IMG/VR virus record: IMGVR_UViG_3300032174_000002
Span: 21,091 to 85,090 of that record
Length of the DNA stretch: 64,000 nt
Strand: one strand, 5' to 3'
Source: a virus
Position numbers and translations under genes: made by a program. The notes under the pieces are model-generated. The model was given only the letters and a program-made list of their open reading frames with translations. It did no database searches and was not told the DNA's origin. Below are positions 47,524 to 55,585 of this stretch, piece by piece. Within the stretch, counting starts at the first letter, position 1, and each line of letters begins with the position of its first letter.

Positions 47524-47721
47524 TCACGCCCCGTTCTCCCGCGCCTCCTGCGCCAGCACCCGCCGCGCCCGCTTGTCGATCCGCGCATCCAGGAAGTCCC
47601 GCAGGATCACCCGCGCCAGTTCCGCGAAGGAGGGGAAGCCGTCCTCCTTGGCCGCCTGATCGGCCCGGGCCGCCAGGACCTCTCCGTAGTCCACCGTCCG
47701 CCTGCCTGTCTGTGGTGCCAT
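47524..47721 (-). CDS. Ribbon-helix-helix regulator
   Basis: 65 aa, ATG 47721 with AGGGGGTGAAC SD. RRTVDYGEVLAARADQAAKE then SFAELARVILRDFLDARID looks like a CopG/Arc type RHH. First gene of the leftward 47.7-40.5 kb block, behind the divergent promoter pair, so a likely local repressor. Confidence 0.65.
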   Translation of the reverse strand: MAPQTGRRTVDYGEVLAARADQAAKEDGFPSFAELARVILRDFLDARIDKRARRVLAQEARENGA

Positions 47722-47738
47722 GTTCACCCCCTGAACGC

Positions 47739-47767
47739 AGGCTACCGCGGCGCTGTCCAGTTGTCAA
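47739..47767 (-). promoter_or_regulatory. Leftward promoter of the lysis block
   Basis: -35 TTGACA (47767-47762), 17-nt spacer, -10 TAGCCT (47744-47739), 18 nt before ATG 47721. Confidence 0.65.
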
Positions 47768-47784
47768 GCGCCAGAGCATAGGGC

Positions 47785-47814
47785 TTGACAAGTCCACGCG
47801 GACTATCGTAGACT
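47785..47814 (+). promoter_or_regulatory. Rightward promoter with palindrome
   Basis: -35 TTGACA (47785-47790), 18-nt spacer, -10 TAGACT (47809-47814). A perfect 5-bp inverted repeat with a 4-nt centre lies in the spacer (47791-47804). The leader of about 35 nt ends in AAGGAGAAGGC before ATG 47853. Confidence 0.6.
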
Positions 47815-47852
47815 GATCACAGTCAACGGCCCCGAGAGGGCAAGGAGAAGGC

Positions 47853-48209
47853 ATGAGCGACCATCCGCACTTCCGCATCGTCTCCTACGGCTGCGGCTAC
47901 TACGCCGTCCACACCCGCGCTGACGTGTACGGCGCCAGCGTGCCGATCCACGAGCCCGAGGTGCCGGACTGGGGCACGCTCTGGCACCGCTGCTGCGCCA
48001 TCATGGCCGCCGCCGAGCCGTCGCCGGAGTTGCTGCGCGAGTTGCGCGTCAAGCGCGCCGCCGCAGTGGGTGCCAGCGCCGCCAGCTGCGCCCGGCATGG
48101 CCTGGCGTGGAACGCCGCTTACCTGGCCCGCCAAGCTGCGAGGTGGGCCGAGTGCGCCCTGTCCGGTGACTTGACGCCGGCCTGCCCGCAGATGTGCAGC
48201 GCCACCTGA
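47853..48209 (+). CDS. Hypothetical 118-aa protein
   Basis: Strong SD (AAGGAG). MSDHPHFRIVSYGCGYYAVH, then a helical middle and seven scattered Cys. Not recognised. First gene of a short rightward unit of small proteins. Confidence 0.6.
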   Translation: MSDHPHFRIVSYGCGYYAVHTRADVYGASVPIHEPEVPDWGTLWHRCCAIMAAAEPSPELLRELRVKRAAAVGASAASCARHGLAWNAAYLARQAARWAECALSGDLTPACPQMCSAT

Positions 48210-48244
48210 CCACTACCGGGCCGCAAGGCCACGAGGAGAGAGCG

Positions 48245-48411
48245 ATGTTTCCGCCCTGCGCACCATGCATCGAAGCATCCGAAGTGTCCACCACCGCCAA
48301 CGACCGCGCCTGGTGGCTGTGGCACTTCACTGGCCAAGCCCTCGCCGGACTGCTCGCCAGCGACGACGCCCCGAGGCCGGGATGGAGACCGCTGGAAGGG
48401 AGGAGCCATGA
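48245..48411 (+). CDS. Small protein, frame apparently broken
   Basis: ATG 48245 after GGAGAG. MFPPCAPCIEASEVSTTAND, AWWLWHFTGQALAGLLASDD. At a gccccgag run near 48370 the -1 frame continues as APEAGMETAGREEP and stops at 48411, overlapping ATG 48408. One lost C in the C run restores the gene. Otherwise the literal frame runs 180 nt into the next gene. Confidence 0.45.
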
Positions 48412-48764
48412 GCGTCCGCGCGTGGGAGGAAGAAACGCCGGAGTACCGCGCCCACCAGTTGCGCCTGGACGCCTGGCGGCGCAAGGGCCAGCGCTTCGGC
48501 CGCGCCGTCATCCTGACCTTCATCGTCGGCGCCGTCGCGGGCTTCGCGGGCGCTATGCTCGGCATCGGCACCGCCGAGATGGAGCGTGAGAACCGGCCGC
48601 TCGTGCAGCGGACCGCACTGCCGCCGGCCGAGCTCGCCCGCTCGCTTCGGGAGTGGATGGCCAAGTGCGAGGGGGAGCGCTTATGGTGCCGCGACGGCAG
48701 CCACGGGGCCGCCTGCGACTTCAACCGCGACCGCTGCTACGCCTCGTGGAGAGAGAAGCCGTGA
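48408..48764 (+). CDS. Single-pass membrane protein with Cys-rich exported domain
   Basis: 118 aa, ATGA start. TM about 29-50 (VILTFIVGAVAGFAGAMLGI) after a charged N-terminus. The C-terminal part has four Cys (KCEGERLWCRDGSHGAACDF, DRC), compatible with periplasmic disulfides. Unknown role. Confidence 0.6.
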   Translation: MSVRAWEEETPEYRAHQLRLDAWRRKGQRFGRAVILTFIVGAVAGFAGAMLGIGTAEMERENRPLVQRTALPPAELARSLREWMAKCEGERLWCRDGSHGAACDFNRDRCYASWREKP

Positions 48765-48949
48765 GCCGCCGCGCCCAGCGCTTGGCCGCCTTGTCGCTTC
48801 CCGCCGGCTGGGCCGAGCAGGTCCGGGACGGCTGGTGGCTGGTCACCGACGACGAGGGCCAGGTCCGCGTCGCCGTCAAGCTCGACCGTGATACCATGCC
48901 TGTCAACGAAGCACCGACAGACGGACCCCTTGAAGGAGGGCCTGCATGA
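48761..48949 (+). CDS. Hypothetical 62-aa protein
   Basis: GTG start (GTGA). SRRAQRLAALSLPAGWAEQV, then DGWWLVTDDEGQVRVAVKLD. Small alpha/beta unit; not recognised. Confidence 0.5.
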   Translation: MSRRAQRLAALSLPAGWAEQVRDGWWLVTDDEGQVRVAVKLDRDTMPVNEAPTDGPLEGGPA

Positions 48950-49335
48950 GAAGCGCCAGAGTCGTTCTCGCCGCCGCCTTGCTGTGCGCCCTCGCCGCGG
49001 CGTCTCTCCGCGCCGACATCAGCTATTTCACCGTCCAGGGCCGGGCCTGCCGGACCTCCTACGGCTGCGAGCCGGGCGGCCCGTGCTACTTCACCGTCGC
49101 CGTGGTCACGGTCGTGGACGGCCGGGAGCAGGTCCCGGTCCTGGTGAAGTGCGACCCCGCCTTCCCCGACGTCGCCGCGGTCTGCCAGCAGGTAGTCGGC
49201 GTCGGCCGGTGCGTCGCCTTCTCCGGCCCCATCCTGGCATCGATCAACGCCTGCCCGACGCTCGACGCCCGCAGCGCGAACATCCCGCCGGACTGGGAGT
49301 GCACGCCGTTCCCGATTCCCTACGGACCTTGCTGA
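48946..49335 (+). CDS. Secreted Cys-rich protein
   Basis: 129 aa. A signal peptide spans about 1-23 (VVLAAALLCALAAASLRA). The mature part has nine Cys (CRTSYGCEPGGPC, KCDP, VCQQ, RC, AC, EC, GPC), typical of a disulfide-stabilised exported protein. Possibly acts in the periplasm, for example superinfection exclusion; inference only. Confidence 0.65.
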   Translation: MRSARVVLAAALLCALAAASLRADISYFTVQGRACRTSYGCEPGGPCYFTVAVVTVVDGREQVPVLVKCDPAFPDVAAVCQQVVGVGRCVAFSGPILASINACPTLDARSANIPPDWECTPFPIPYGPC

Positions 49336-49432
49336 GGAAGAAGCGCCACCCGCCACCGAGCCGCGCACCACGGCACCCCGCTGATCCCCGCCACCCGCCC
49401 AGCCTGCCACCGCCTTCCCGCCAACTCAACCA

Positions 49433-49465
49433 GGGGCGCCGGCCGATCCGAACGGCCCGCGCCCC
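49433..49465. terminator. Probable bidirectional terminator
   Basis: A strong GC hairpin (ggggcg arm 49433-49438 with cgcccc 49460-49465, plus an inner ggccg/cggcc stem) lies between the convergent genes ending at 49335 and 49480. No long T run on either side. The rest of 49336-49479 shows no gene. Confidence 0.5.
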
Positions 49466-49479
49466 TCCCGCCTCACCTT

Positions 49480-49875
49480 TCAGTGCCTGAGAACGAACCA
49501 GATCAGAGCCGGAACGGCAACAAGCAGGCCGCCAAGTAGGCCCCAGACGCCCGATTTGACTTTCAGCGCCGAGATGTCGGAACCTGTCGCGGCCTGAAGC
49601 GCTGCGAGCTTGTCGGCGAGCTCCTCGGCCAGGCGGCGCGCCTCGTCGCTGACGCCCTGCGCCAGGCGGCGCGCCTCGTCGCGGACCTCCTGCTGTTCGC
49701 GCCGCAGCCTTTCCAGTTCGTCCGTCCGGAAGGCGTCGATTCTCTTGCCGATCAATTCCCGGACGTCCTGAATCGACTGTGCCACGCGATCCTGCGCCGA
49801 CTCGATCCGGCCGATATCGCGAGTGATCCGTTCCTTGAACTCGCCCCACCCGGAGAGCTCGAAGCCGTCCCCCAT
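49480..49875 (-). CDS. XhlA-like coiled-coil protein with C-terminal TM
   Basis: 131 aa. Long coil about 10-95 with heptads (RIESAQDRVAQSIQDVRELI, LERLRREQQEVRDEARRLAQ, containing an internal near-repeat DEARRLA), then TM about 108-128 (VWGLLGGLLVAVPALIWFVL). This layout matches haemolysin XhlA-type phage proteins that assist lysis. Last gene of the tail operon. Confidence 0.65.
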   Translation of the reverse strand: MGDGFELSGWGEFKERITRDIGRIESAQDRVAQSIQDVRELIGKRIDAFRTDELERLRREQQEVRDEARRLAQGVSDEARRLAEELADKLAALQAATGSDISALKVKSGVWGLLGGLLVAVPALIWFVLRH

Positions 49876-49876
49876 T

Positions 49877-50251
49877 TCAGGACTTCTTCCTGATGACGGC
49901 GCAGAAGTAGATGCCGTCGGTCACCACCAGCGGCGCCAGGTTGATCTCGACCGGGAACTCCTCGCCGCTGCGGTTGATGGCGGTGAGGGTCAGGCCGACG
50001 CCCATGGGGCGCACGCGGGGCTCCTTGACGAAGCCGGCGAAGTGCGCACGGTGGCGCTCGTGCAGAGGCTCGGGCAAGAGCGACTCGATCGGCTTGCCGA
50101 TCATGAAGGCTCTGGGGTGCCCGAAGAGTAGCTCGAGTTGGCGGTTCGCCAGGACGATGGTGCCGGTCCGGTCGGCGATGACCACGGCGTCAGGAAGCGA
50201 CTCGACGATCTCGGCGAGCAGTTCGGGGTCGGGTAGGGCACGCTGGGCCAT
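49877..50251 (-). CDS. Stand-alone PAS domain protein
   Basis: 124 aa, TGATG start. LLAEIVESLPDAVVIADRTG, TIVLANRQLELLFGHPRAFM, IGKPIESLLPE, RHRAHFAGF, LTAINRSGEEFPVEINLAPL is a complete PAS fold. No kinase, cyclase or DNA-binding part. PAS domains bind small ligands or other PAS domains, so it may interfere with host sensor kinases. Unusual among tail and lysis genes. Confidence 0.88.
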   Translation of the reverse strand: MAQRALPDPELLAEIVESLPDAVVIADRTGTIVLANRQLELLFGHPRAFMIGKPIESLLPEPLHERHRAHFAGFVKEPRVRPMGVGLTLTAINRSGEEFPVEINLAPLVVTDGIYFCAVIRKKS

Positions 50252-50532
50252 CAGGAGCTCTCCTCTCTCGCCGGCGCTTTCCCGGCAAACTCGCCGGCAT
50301 ACAGGGCCACCATTCGATCGCCGATCGCCGCGGCCCGCAGTTCGGCGCCCGCGCCCCAGCCGTCAAGGACCGCCCTGGCGGTTCCGAGCGGCGCGAGATC
50401 CCACCGGGCGAAGATCATGGCGGCGAGCTTGGCCGCCTTCGTCTTGCTGAACCCCCAGGTGCGGATCTCGCCGGCGAGCGCCGCCTCCGCCTCCTCCGGC
50501 GAGCAGCCGAGCCGCAGCGGGTTTTTACTCAT
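50251..50532 (-). CDS. Hypothetical 93-aa protein
   Basis: ATG 50532. MSKNPLRLGCSPEEAEAALA, then WGFSKTKAAKLAAMIFARWD: helical. Overlaps the upstream gene by 8 nt. Not recognised. Confidence 0.55.
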   Translation of the reverse strand: MSKNPLRLGCSPEEAEAALAGEIRTWGFSKTKAAKLAAMIFARWDLAPLGTARAVLDGWGAGAELRAAAIGDRMVALYAGEFAGKAPAREESS

Positions 50533-50827
50533 CGCCGGGTTCACCGGACGGCGGCTCGGCCGCGAGCGGCGACAAGAAGGGGCGACGCACCGCCCCGCGA
50601 TTCGCTTCGATGAGCGCCAGCACCGCGCCATCGATGTCCCGAGCCAGCGCCATTGTAGGGTCGTGGACAGCGCAAATCCTCGCGAGCACCGGCGACACGT
50701 CCACCCCGGCGAGCTCGAGCTCCTCAAGGCTCTTGGCCGCCGTCTCGCAGACGTGACCGAGGTACCGAGCGGCGCGCGCGGCCGCCCCGGCGTTATGAAG
50801 CAGCTTTGCATCGGCGCCCCCCGGCAT
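50525..50827 (-). CDS. Hypothetical 100-aa protein
   Basis: ATG 50827 after AAGGAGG. MPGGADAKLLHNAGAAARAA, helical, with SLEELELAGVDVSPVLARIC. Not recognised. Confidence 0.55.
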   Translation of the reverse strand: MPGGADAKLLHNAGAAARAARYLGHVCETAAKSLEELELAGVDVSPVLARICAVHDPTMALARDIDGAVLALIEANRGAVRRPFLSPLAAEPPSGEPGDE

Positions 50828-50831
50828 CTTT

Positions 50832-51248
50832 CTACCTCCTTGGCGCGAGAGGGCGCCAGCCGTTCTCGGCGAGCTTCTCTCGCAGCGTTTGCATCTCGAT
50901 CCTCTGGGTCTCGAGGTTCTGATTGGTGACGGCCAGGGACTGACCCTGCGCCGCGACGGTGGCGGCGAGCACCGCGACCTGCTGAGCCTTCGCCTCCTTC
51001 TCGGCCTGCAGCTGCTCGACCTGGTGCTGCAACGCCGCGACGGCTCCCTCGCGCAGTCCATCGCTATGCTGCCAGGCCCCGTAGCTGCCGATCAGGCCGA
51101 CGGCGAGCGCGCCGAACGCGATCCACGCCCCGACGCTCATGCCGATGTGGCGTTGCAGATGCTCGGTCACTTCGCGAATCCTTGTCCACCGAGACCGGCG
51201 AGGCGGCACCAGCGAAAGAGTCCGGTCCGGGATCGCATCGGTTACCAC
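50832..51248 (-). CDS. Spanin-like TM plus coiled-coil protein
   Basis: 138 aa, GTG start. TM about 38-57 (AWIAFGALAVGLIGSYGAWQ), followed by a coiled coil to the end (LQHQVEQLQAEKEAKAQQVA, LETQRIEMQTLREKLAENG). N-terminal TM with a periplasmic coil is the shape of an inner-membrane spanin (Rz). No embedded Rz1 lipoprotein was found. It could equally be a tail-tip membrane protein. Confidence 0.5.
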   Translation of the reverse strand: MVTDAIPDRTLSLVPPRRSRWTRIREVTEHLQRHIGMSVGAWIAFGALAVGLIGSYGAWQHSDGLREGAVAALQHQVEQLQAEKEAKAQQVAVLAATVAAQGQSLAVTNQNLETQRIEMQTLREKLAENGWRPLAPRR

Positions 51249-51282
51249 GCGCCCACCCGGTCGGTCGTTGAATTGATCACGG

Positions 51283-52647
51283 TCACAGAACCTCCTTGAG
51301 CTTATACGACTGGGAATTTCTCGAGAAGCGCGGATTCTTGACCGGCGAGAGCCCGTCGTGGCGACACCAAAGTATCTGGTTGTAGTACTTGCCCGGCGCC
51401 GCCGGATCGGGGATCCAGAGAAAGTTTCCGGTGATTCCCACCGACCCCTGCTGCTGCGAGAAGATCTCGTCCCACGCCTCGGCGTCCCTGAGAGAATTGC
51501 AGACGAGCTCGCCGATCCGCCGCTTCGGCCGCACCTCGAACCACTCCTGCCCGCCGGGTGTTTCGCTCACCGGCGACTTGTCCTCCCAGGAGATGCCCCA
51601 GCCGTAGTCCATGTTCACGAACGGCTGCACCGCATCCGCGACCACCAGCCGGCCGGCCTGCGCGTAGCCCGGCGAGCCGTTCAGGTCCACCTGGTCCACG
51701 AGGACCGTCCCGCCGGCGCCGGCGACGCTGACGGGCGTCGGGAGCACCCAGGCGAGGTTGAATACCCGCGCCACCTGCGTCGTCACGAATTGCGGGTAGG
51801 CGATGACCAGGTCACCGGAGTCGGCCAGGTAGCCGTTGTGCTCGGCCTGCCACTCGACCGCCGAGAACTCCACCGTCTGCGTCGAGCCGTGGACGCCGGT
51901 GAGCCGGAGGCCGGCCTGTGTCGTCGAGAGGCCGGTCGCCAGCAGGGAAGCGTTCCAGCTCACCTGGACGAGTTGGCCGCCAGTCCTCGTGATCGCGATC
52001 CCGGACGCCAGGTTGGCGGTGAAGACGCCGGCCTCGAAAAGATCCACGGAGAGCGTCGGGTCCGTCCCGCCGGAACCGCTCCGGCGGCACCAGATGTTGA
52101 AGGTCTGGAGGTTCGCCCCGGGCTTGAGCGGCAGCAGGCCATGGTCCGTCTGAGGGAGGTCGAACTGCCACCGCGCATCCGTGTTCGCGGTCGGCGAGAT
52201 CGCGGTCAGCCAGCTCGTCGCCGGCAGCCAGACGCTGGCGCTCGGCGCGCCGACCAGGTTGGCGAAGAGGTTGGGAGCAAACGCCACCGGGCGCACGATG
52301 ATCGAGAGCGGGCTGCCGAAGGAGCTGCCGTAGGCGCGCGCGCGCCACTTGCGGAGCAGGCCGCCGATCACCGGACGCGCAGCATCGGCGACGAGCGCGA
52401 CGACCGCGACGCGCGAGTCGATCGTCGCCTGAACCGGAGGCGCCGAGTACTGCAGCCACCGCGAGCCCGGATAGCCGAGCGGCGAGGCGACGACCCCGGG
52501 CACCAGGTCCGCCGCGCTCCGCCACGGGCTCGTGATCTGCGGGTATCGGAGATTCGCGACGTCCGATCCCGGTGCGGTGCTGCCGGCCGAGAGGCCGGCG
52601 CCGGCCAGGTCGACCGAGTTCGGAAGCGTGAAGAGCATCGAGGCCAT
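51283..52647 (-). CDS. Distal tail/baseplate protein
   Basis: 454 aa, ATG 52647 (TGATG). Beta-rich throughout. N-terminus MASMLFTLPNSVDLAGAGLS, middle WQFDLPQTDHGLLPLKPGAN, C-terminus EWFEVRPKRRIGELVCNSLR ... GKYYNQILWCRHDGLSPVKN. Lies between the LamG tail protein and the lysis-like genes. Position supports a structural tail role; exact family not identified. The same frame stays open far upstream but that is a shadow of the next gene. Confidence 0.6.
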   Translation of the reverse strand: MASMLFTLPNSVDLAGAGLSAGSTAPGSDVANLRYPQITSPWRSAADLVPGVVASPLGYPGSRWLQYSAPPVQATIDSRVAVVALVADAARPVIGGLLRKWRARAYGSSFGSPLSIIVRPVAFAPNLFANLVGAPSASVWLPATSWLTAISPTANTDARWQFDLPQTDHGLLPLKPGANLQTFNIWCRRSGSGGTDPTLSVDLFEAGVFTANLASGIAITRTGGQLVQVSWNASLLATGLSTTQAGLRLTGVHGSTQTVEFSAVEWQAEHNGYLADSGDLVIAYPQFVTTQVARVFNLAWVLPTPVSVAGAGGTVLVDQVDLNGSPGYAQAGRLVVADAVQPFVNMDYGWGISWEDKSPVSETPGGQEWFEVRPKRRIGELVCNSLRDAEAWDEIFSQQQGSVGITGNFLWIPDPAAPGKYYNQILWCRHDGLSPVKNPRFSRNSQSYKLKEVL

Positions 52648-55253
52648 CAGCCCTGCCCCCAGACACCGAGCCCGACCGAGCCCAGTTGCTGCGCCTGGTC
52701 GAACGACAAGACGACAAAGTTGCGGGGCAGCCCCAGGCGCGGCCCGGCGCCCCCCGGCAGGCTGTAGCTGATCGCCGCCTTCTCGTTGACGTCCGAGCTG
52801 TACGGCAGGGTATGACCGCCGATCTTGTAGAGGTCGCTCCGCACCGAGAACAGCGCGAGCAGGCGCTTGGCCTCGACCAGCGCGTCCGCGTAGAAAGCAT
52901 AGTTGGCGAGGACGATCAGCGCCCCGGCCTGGCTGTAGGTGGTCAGAACCTGGGCGTCCTGTGCCAGGGCATAGCGGTACTGCCGCAGGCAGAAGGCCAG
53001 GCGGGGCGGATTCGAGAGCGCGATGCCGGTCAGCTGGTTGGCGGAGGAGTTGCTGGAGTTGTAGTTCTGGGCATAGGCCACCGCGACCCGGTACACCGGG
53101 ACGGTCTGGAGCTCGGCCGTCCACTGCGGCTTGGTCTCGATCGAGGTGTAGTCGAGCGAGACCGCCGGCGCGCCGGCCGGGACGCCCCCGAACCTGGCGA
53201 TCTGGAAGAGGTTGCCGATCCGCTGGAAGCCGAAGAGGGCGCCCACCGTCGACGCGACTTCGTTGCAGACGTCCTGCAACGTGCGCCCGGCACCGAGTAG
53301 GGCGCTGTTGAACGGATCCGGCGAGGACGCCGCGCTGTCCTGGACGGCGATGCCGATCGTGGCGCCGTTGGCGGCATCCATGGCCGCGAAGGCAGCTGTG
53401 TCGAGGTCGGCAGGGTCGGCGAGCAGCCCGTGGCGCACGACGACGCGGCGCATGATCTGGCCGGCCGTCTTGACGTAGCCGTGCGGGCCGCCGTTGTCGC
53501 CGCGCACCCACGCGCTGATCGTCCCGGCCGGGTTCTGGAGCAGCGTGAAGTAGCCGCGCGCCGGGTCCGCCGCCCACTGCGCTGTCCCAGCCTCCGTCGC
53601 GATGGTGACCGGAGGGCCGGCCGCCTGCGTCGTGATCGGCGCGCCGACGAGGTTGAAGATGATCGCCGTGGCGCCGGGGGCAGGCCGCACCGACGCGATC
53701 TGGAAGGTGCCGTCGTTGACGCCGCCGGCGCTCCCGGAAATCGTCACCGTCATGTTCGGAGTCGCCGCCCCGGGGATGACCGGGGGGGCCGCTGCTGCTC
53801 CTGGCGTGAAGATCCCCGGCGCGAAGACGCTGAAATCCGCGCCCGCGGCGGCGATCTGGTTCGGCGCCTGGAAGGCGACGTCCGCGCCGGTGTAGGAGAA
53901 CGGGGGCCGGAGCCAGGCGCCCTTGTCGGAGACGCCCTTGATCAGCTGCACGCTGCCGTCGTGGACCTGGTAGATGAGGCTCGGCGGGTCGACCAGGATC
54001 GCCGGCAGCTCGGGGACCTCGCCGTAGCAGAGCGGGAGCGCGGTGCCGGCGATGTTCGGGTCCGACCAGTCCGCGACGTCCCATGCCGGCTGCCCGAAGA
54101 GGATGCCGGTATGGCCGCCGGTCGTGCTGTCGTAGACGTAGGCGCGCTGACCCTCGCGGCAGCCGGCGTCGAGGACGAGGCCGGCCTCGTTGCCGGCCAT
54201 GCGCTTGCGCATCCCGTCCTGGATTTGCGCCTGCGTGCGGGCCACGGACCAGATCCGCAGCGCCGACATCCGGTTGCCGGCGCCGATCCCATTGAGCACG
54301 AGCCCGGCGGACGGGAAGAGGGCGGTCAGGTACGTCCCCGCTCCCGGCGTGCCGAGCGAGCCCGAGAGCCCCGAGGCCGATGCCAAGAGCACGCCGTTGA
54401 TGTACACGGCGATCGTCTGCGCGGCATGGTCGTAGGCAAAGGCGACGTGCTGCCACCCCAGGGTGATCGAGCCGGCCGGCGTCGAGTACATGCCGATCCC
54501 GGTCAATCCGATGGCCAGGTAGTCGAGCGGCAGCTGGAAGTACCAGCCGTGCGAGGCGTCGGACATCGAGAGCGGCGTGCTGTTGCCGCCGGTCCCGGTC
54601 AGGTAGAGCCAGAACTCGACCGTGACCGAGCCGGTCTGCGCCGGGAAGGTCGGCCAGACGACCTTGTCGCCGTAGGCCCCGACCTCGACGCACGGCGGGC
54701 TGTAGGTGTCGGCCGGCTGGCTCTGGATCGGCTTGGCGAACGTCCAGTCCCGTGACCGCAGGTGGAGCGTCGCCCGCAGCGGGTCGACGAGCATGTCGCC
54801 GGCGCCGACGCCGTCGAGGACGGTGCCGTAGTCGGAGAGCGCCAGGACCGTGCCGTTACTGAGCGAGCCGCCGAGCTGCAAGAGCGCGCGGCGGCCGTCG
54901 AAGGCGAGCTGCCGCAGGTTGTCGAGACCGCCGTCGCCGTTGCCGAACCCGACCTGCCCCAGGTCCGGCGTCGCGTAGCCCCCGATCTGGTTGCCGCTGT
55001 ACATGCTGCGCTTGACCATCGGGATCCCGTCCTCGGTGATCCGGCCGGCGTACTCCATCGTGGCGGGGTTGTCGCCGGGCTGGGACGTGAAGCCGTGCGA
55101 CGAGAAGTAGCGCGGGAGGATGGCTCCCCAGTCCGCCCCGCCGGGGTTCCAGGCGCAGCCGGTCAGCGCGAGCGCCGTGCCGCCGGTCGCGCTGACGGCG
55201 AGGGCCGACGGAGCGCCGTCCGCCAATCGCCAGTACTGGACCAGGGTGGGCAT
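52647..55253 (-). CDS. Large tail protein with LamG domain
   Basis: 868 aa. Residues about 200-350 form a LamG/concanavalin jelly roll: GSVTVEFWLYLTGTGG, WQHVAFAYDHAAQTIAVYIN, RMSALRIWSVARTQAQIQDG. The parts before and after are beta-rich. The C-terminal third (PVYRVAVAYAQNYNSSNSSA) looks like tail-tip or baseplate protein. LamG folds bind sugars, so it may contact the cell surface. Located between the tail-fibre and distal tail genes. Confidence 0.72.
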   Translation of the reverse strand: MPTLVQYWRLADGAPSALAVSATGGTALALTGCAWNPGGADWGAILPRYFSSHGFTSQPGDNPATMEYAGRITEDGIPMVKRSMYSGNQIGGYATPDLGQVGFGNGDGGLDNLRQLAFDGRRALLQLGGSLSNGTVLALSDYGTVLDGVGAGDMLVDPLRATLHLRSRDWTFAKPIQSQPADTYSPPCVEVGAYGDKVVWPTFPAQTGSVTVEFWLYLTGTGGNSTPLSMSDASHGWYFQLPLDYLAIGLTGIGMYSTPAGSITLGWQHVAFAYDHAAQTIAVYINGVLLASASGLSGSLGTPGAGTYLTALFPSAGLVLNGIGAGNRMSALRIWSVARTQAQIQDGMRKRMAGNEAGLVLDAGCREGQRAYVYDSTTGGHTGILFGQPAWDVADWSDPNIAGTALPLCYGEVPELPAILVDPPSLIYQVHDGSVQLIKGVSDKGAWLRPPFSYTGADVAFQAPNQIAAAGADFSVFAPGIFTPGAAAAPPVIPGAATPNMTVTISGSAGGVNDGTFQIASVRPAPGATAIIFNLVGAPITTQAAGPPVTIATEAGTAQWAADPARGYFTLLQNPAGTISAWVRGDNGGPHGYVKTAGQIMRRVVVRHGLLADPADLDTAAFAAMDAANGATIGIAVQDSAASSPDPFNSALLGAGRTLQDVCNEVASTVGALFGFQRIGNLFQIARFGGVPAGAPAVSLDYTSIETKPQWTAELQTVPVYRVAVAYAQNYNSSNSSANQLTGIALSNPPRLAFCLRQYRYALAQDAQVLTTYSQAGALIVLANYAFYADALVEAKRLLALFSVRSDLYKIGGHTLPYSSDVNEKAAISYSLPGGAGPRLGLPRNFVVLSFDQAQQLGSVGLGVWGQG

Positions 55254-55265
55254 CTCGCGTCCGCG

Positions 55266-55550
55266 CTACTTCCCGGTGACGCCGGCGTCCGGAGCCGCGG
55301 CCAGCTTTGCCTGCGCCTCGGTCAGGCGCGCCTCGGCGTGGGCGGCGGCGATGTCCTTCGCCCACGACAGGCCCAGGCCCAAGCCGAGATACACGAGTAG
55401 GGCCGGCCAATCGTCTCTCCACATCGTCATGGCGCCGGCGTGGCCGAGGGTCGCCCAGATGAAGCTGAAGACCACGCTGAAGGTGATCGCGTTCTTCGGC
55501 ACCCACGACGGGAGGCCGCCGGGGGCTGGCTGCTGCGGGTCGTCGCTCAT
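55266..55550 (-). CDS. Small membrane protein, second holin candidate
   Basis: 94 aa. Two hydrophobic stretches, about 22-42 (ITFSVVFSFIWATLGHAGAM) and 48-65 (ALLVYLGLGLGLSWA), and a helical charged C-terminus (AHAEARLTEAQAKLAA). Holin-like size and shape but far from the endolysin. It flanks the oppositely oriented gene at 55586. Confidence 0.5.
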   Translation of the reverse strand: MSDDPQQPAPGGLPSWVPKNAITFSVVFSFIWATLGHAGAMTMWRDDWPALLVYLGLGLGLSWAKDIAAAHAEARLTEAQAKLAAAPDAGVTGK

Positions 55551-55578
55551 TTGCGCTCCTTGGATGTCGTGGTAGCGT
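55551..55578 (+). promoter_or_regulatory. Promoter of an isolated rightward gene
   Basis: -35 TTGCGC (55551-55556), 16-nt spacer, -10 TAGCGT (55573-55578), 7 nt to ATG 55586: leaderless. Same hexamers and gap as the promoter at 8975-9004. Confidence 0.5.
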
Positions 55579-55585
55579 TCGCTCC

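Noticed and set aside
51283-54693. Single 1136-codon ORF
   Set aside because: Two thirds overlap the 868-aa tail gene in another frame and look non-coding. The real gene starts at 52647 by TGATG overlap.
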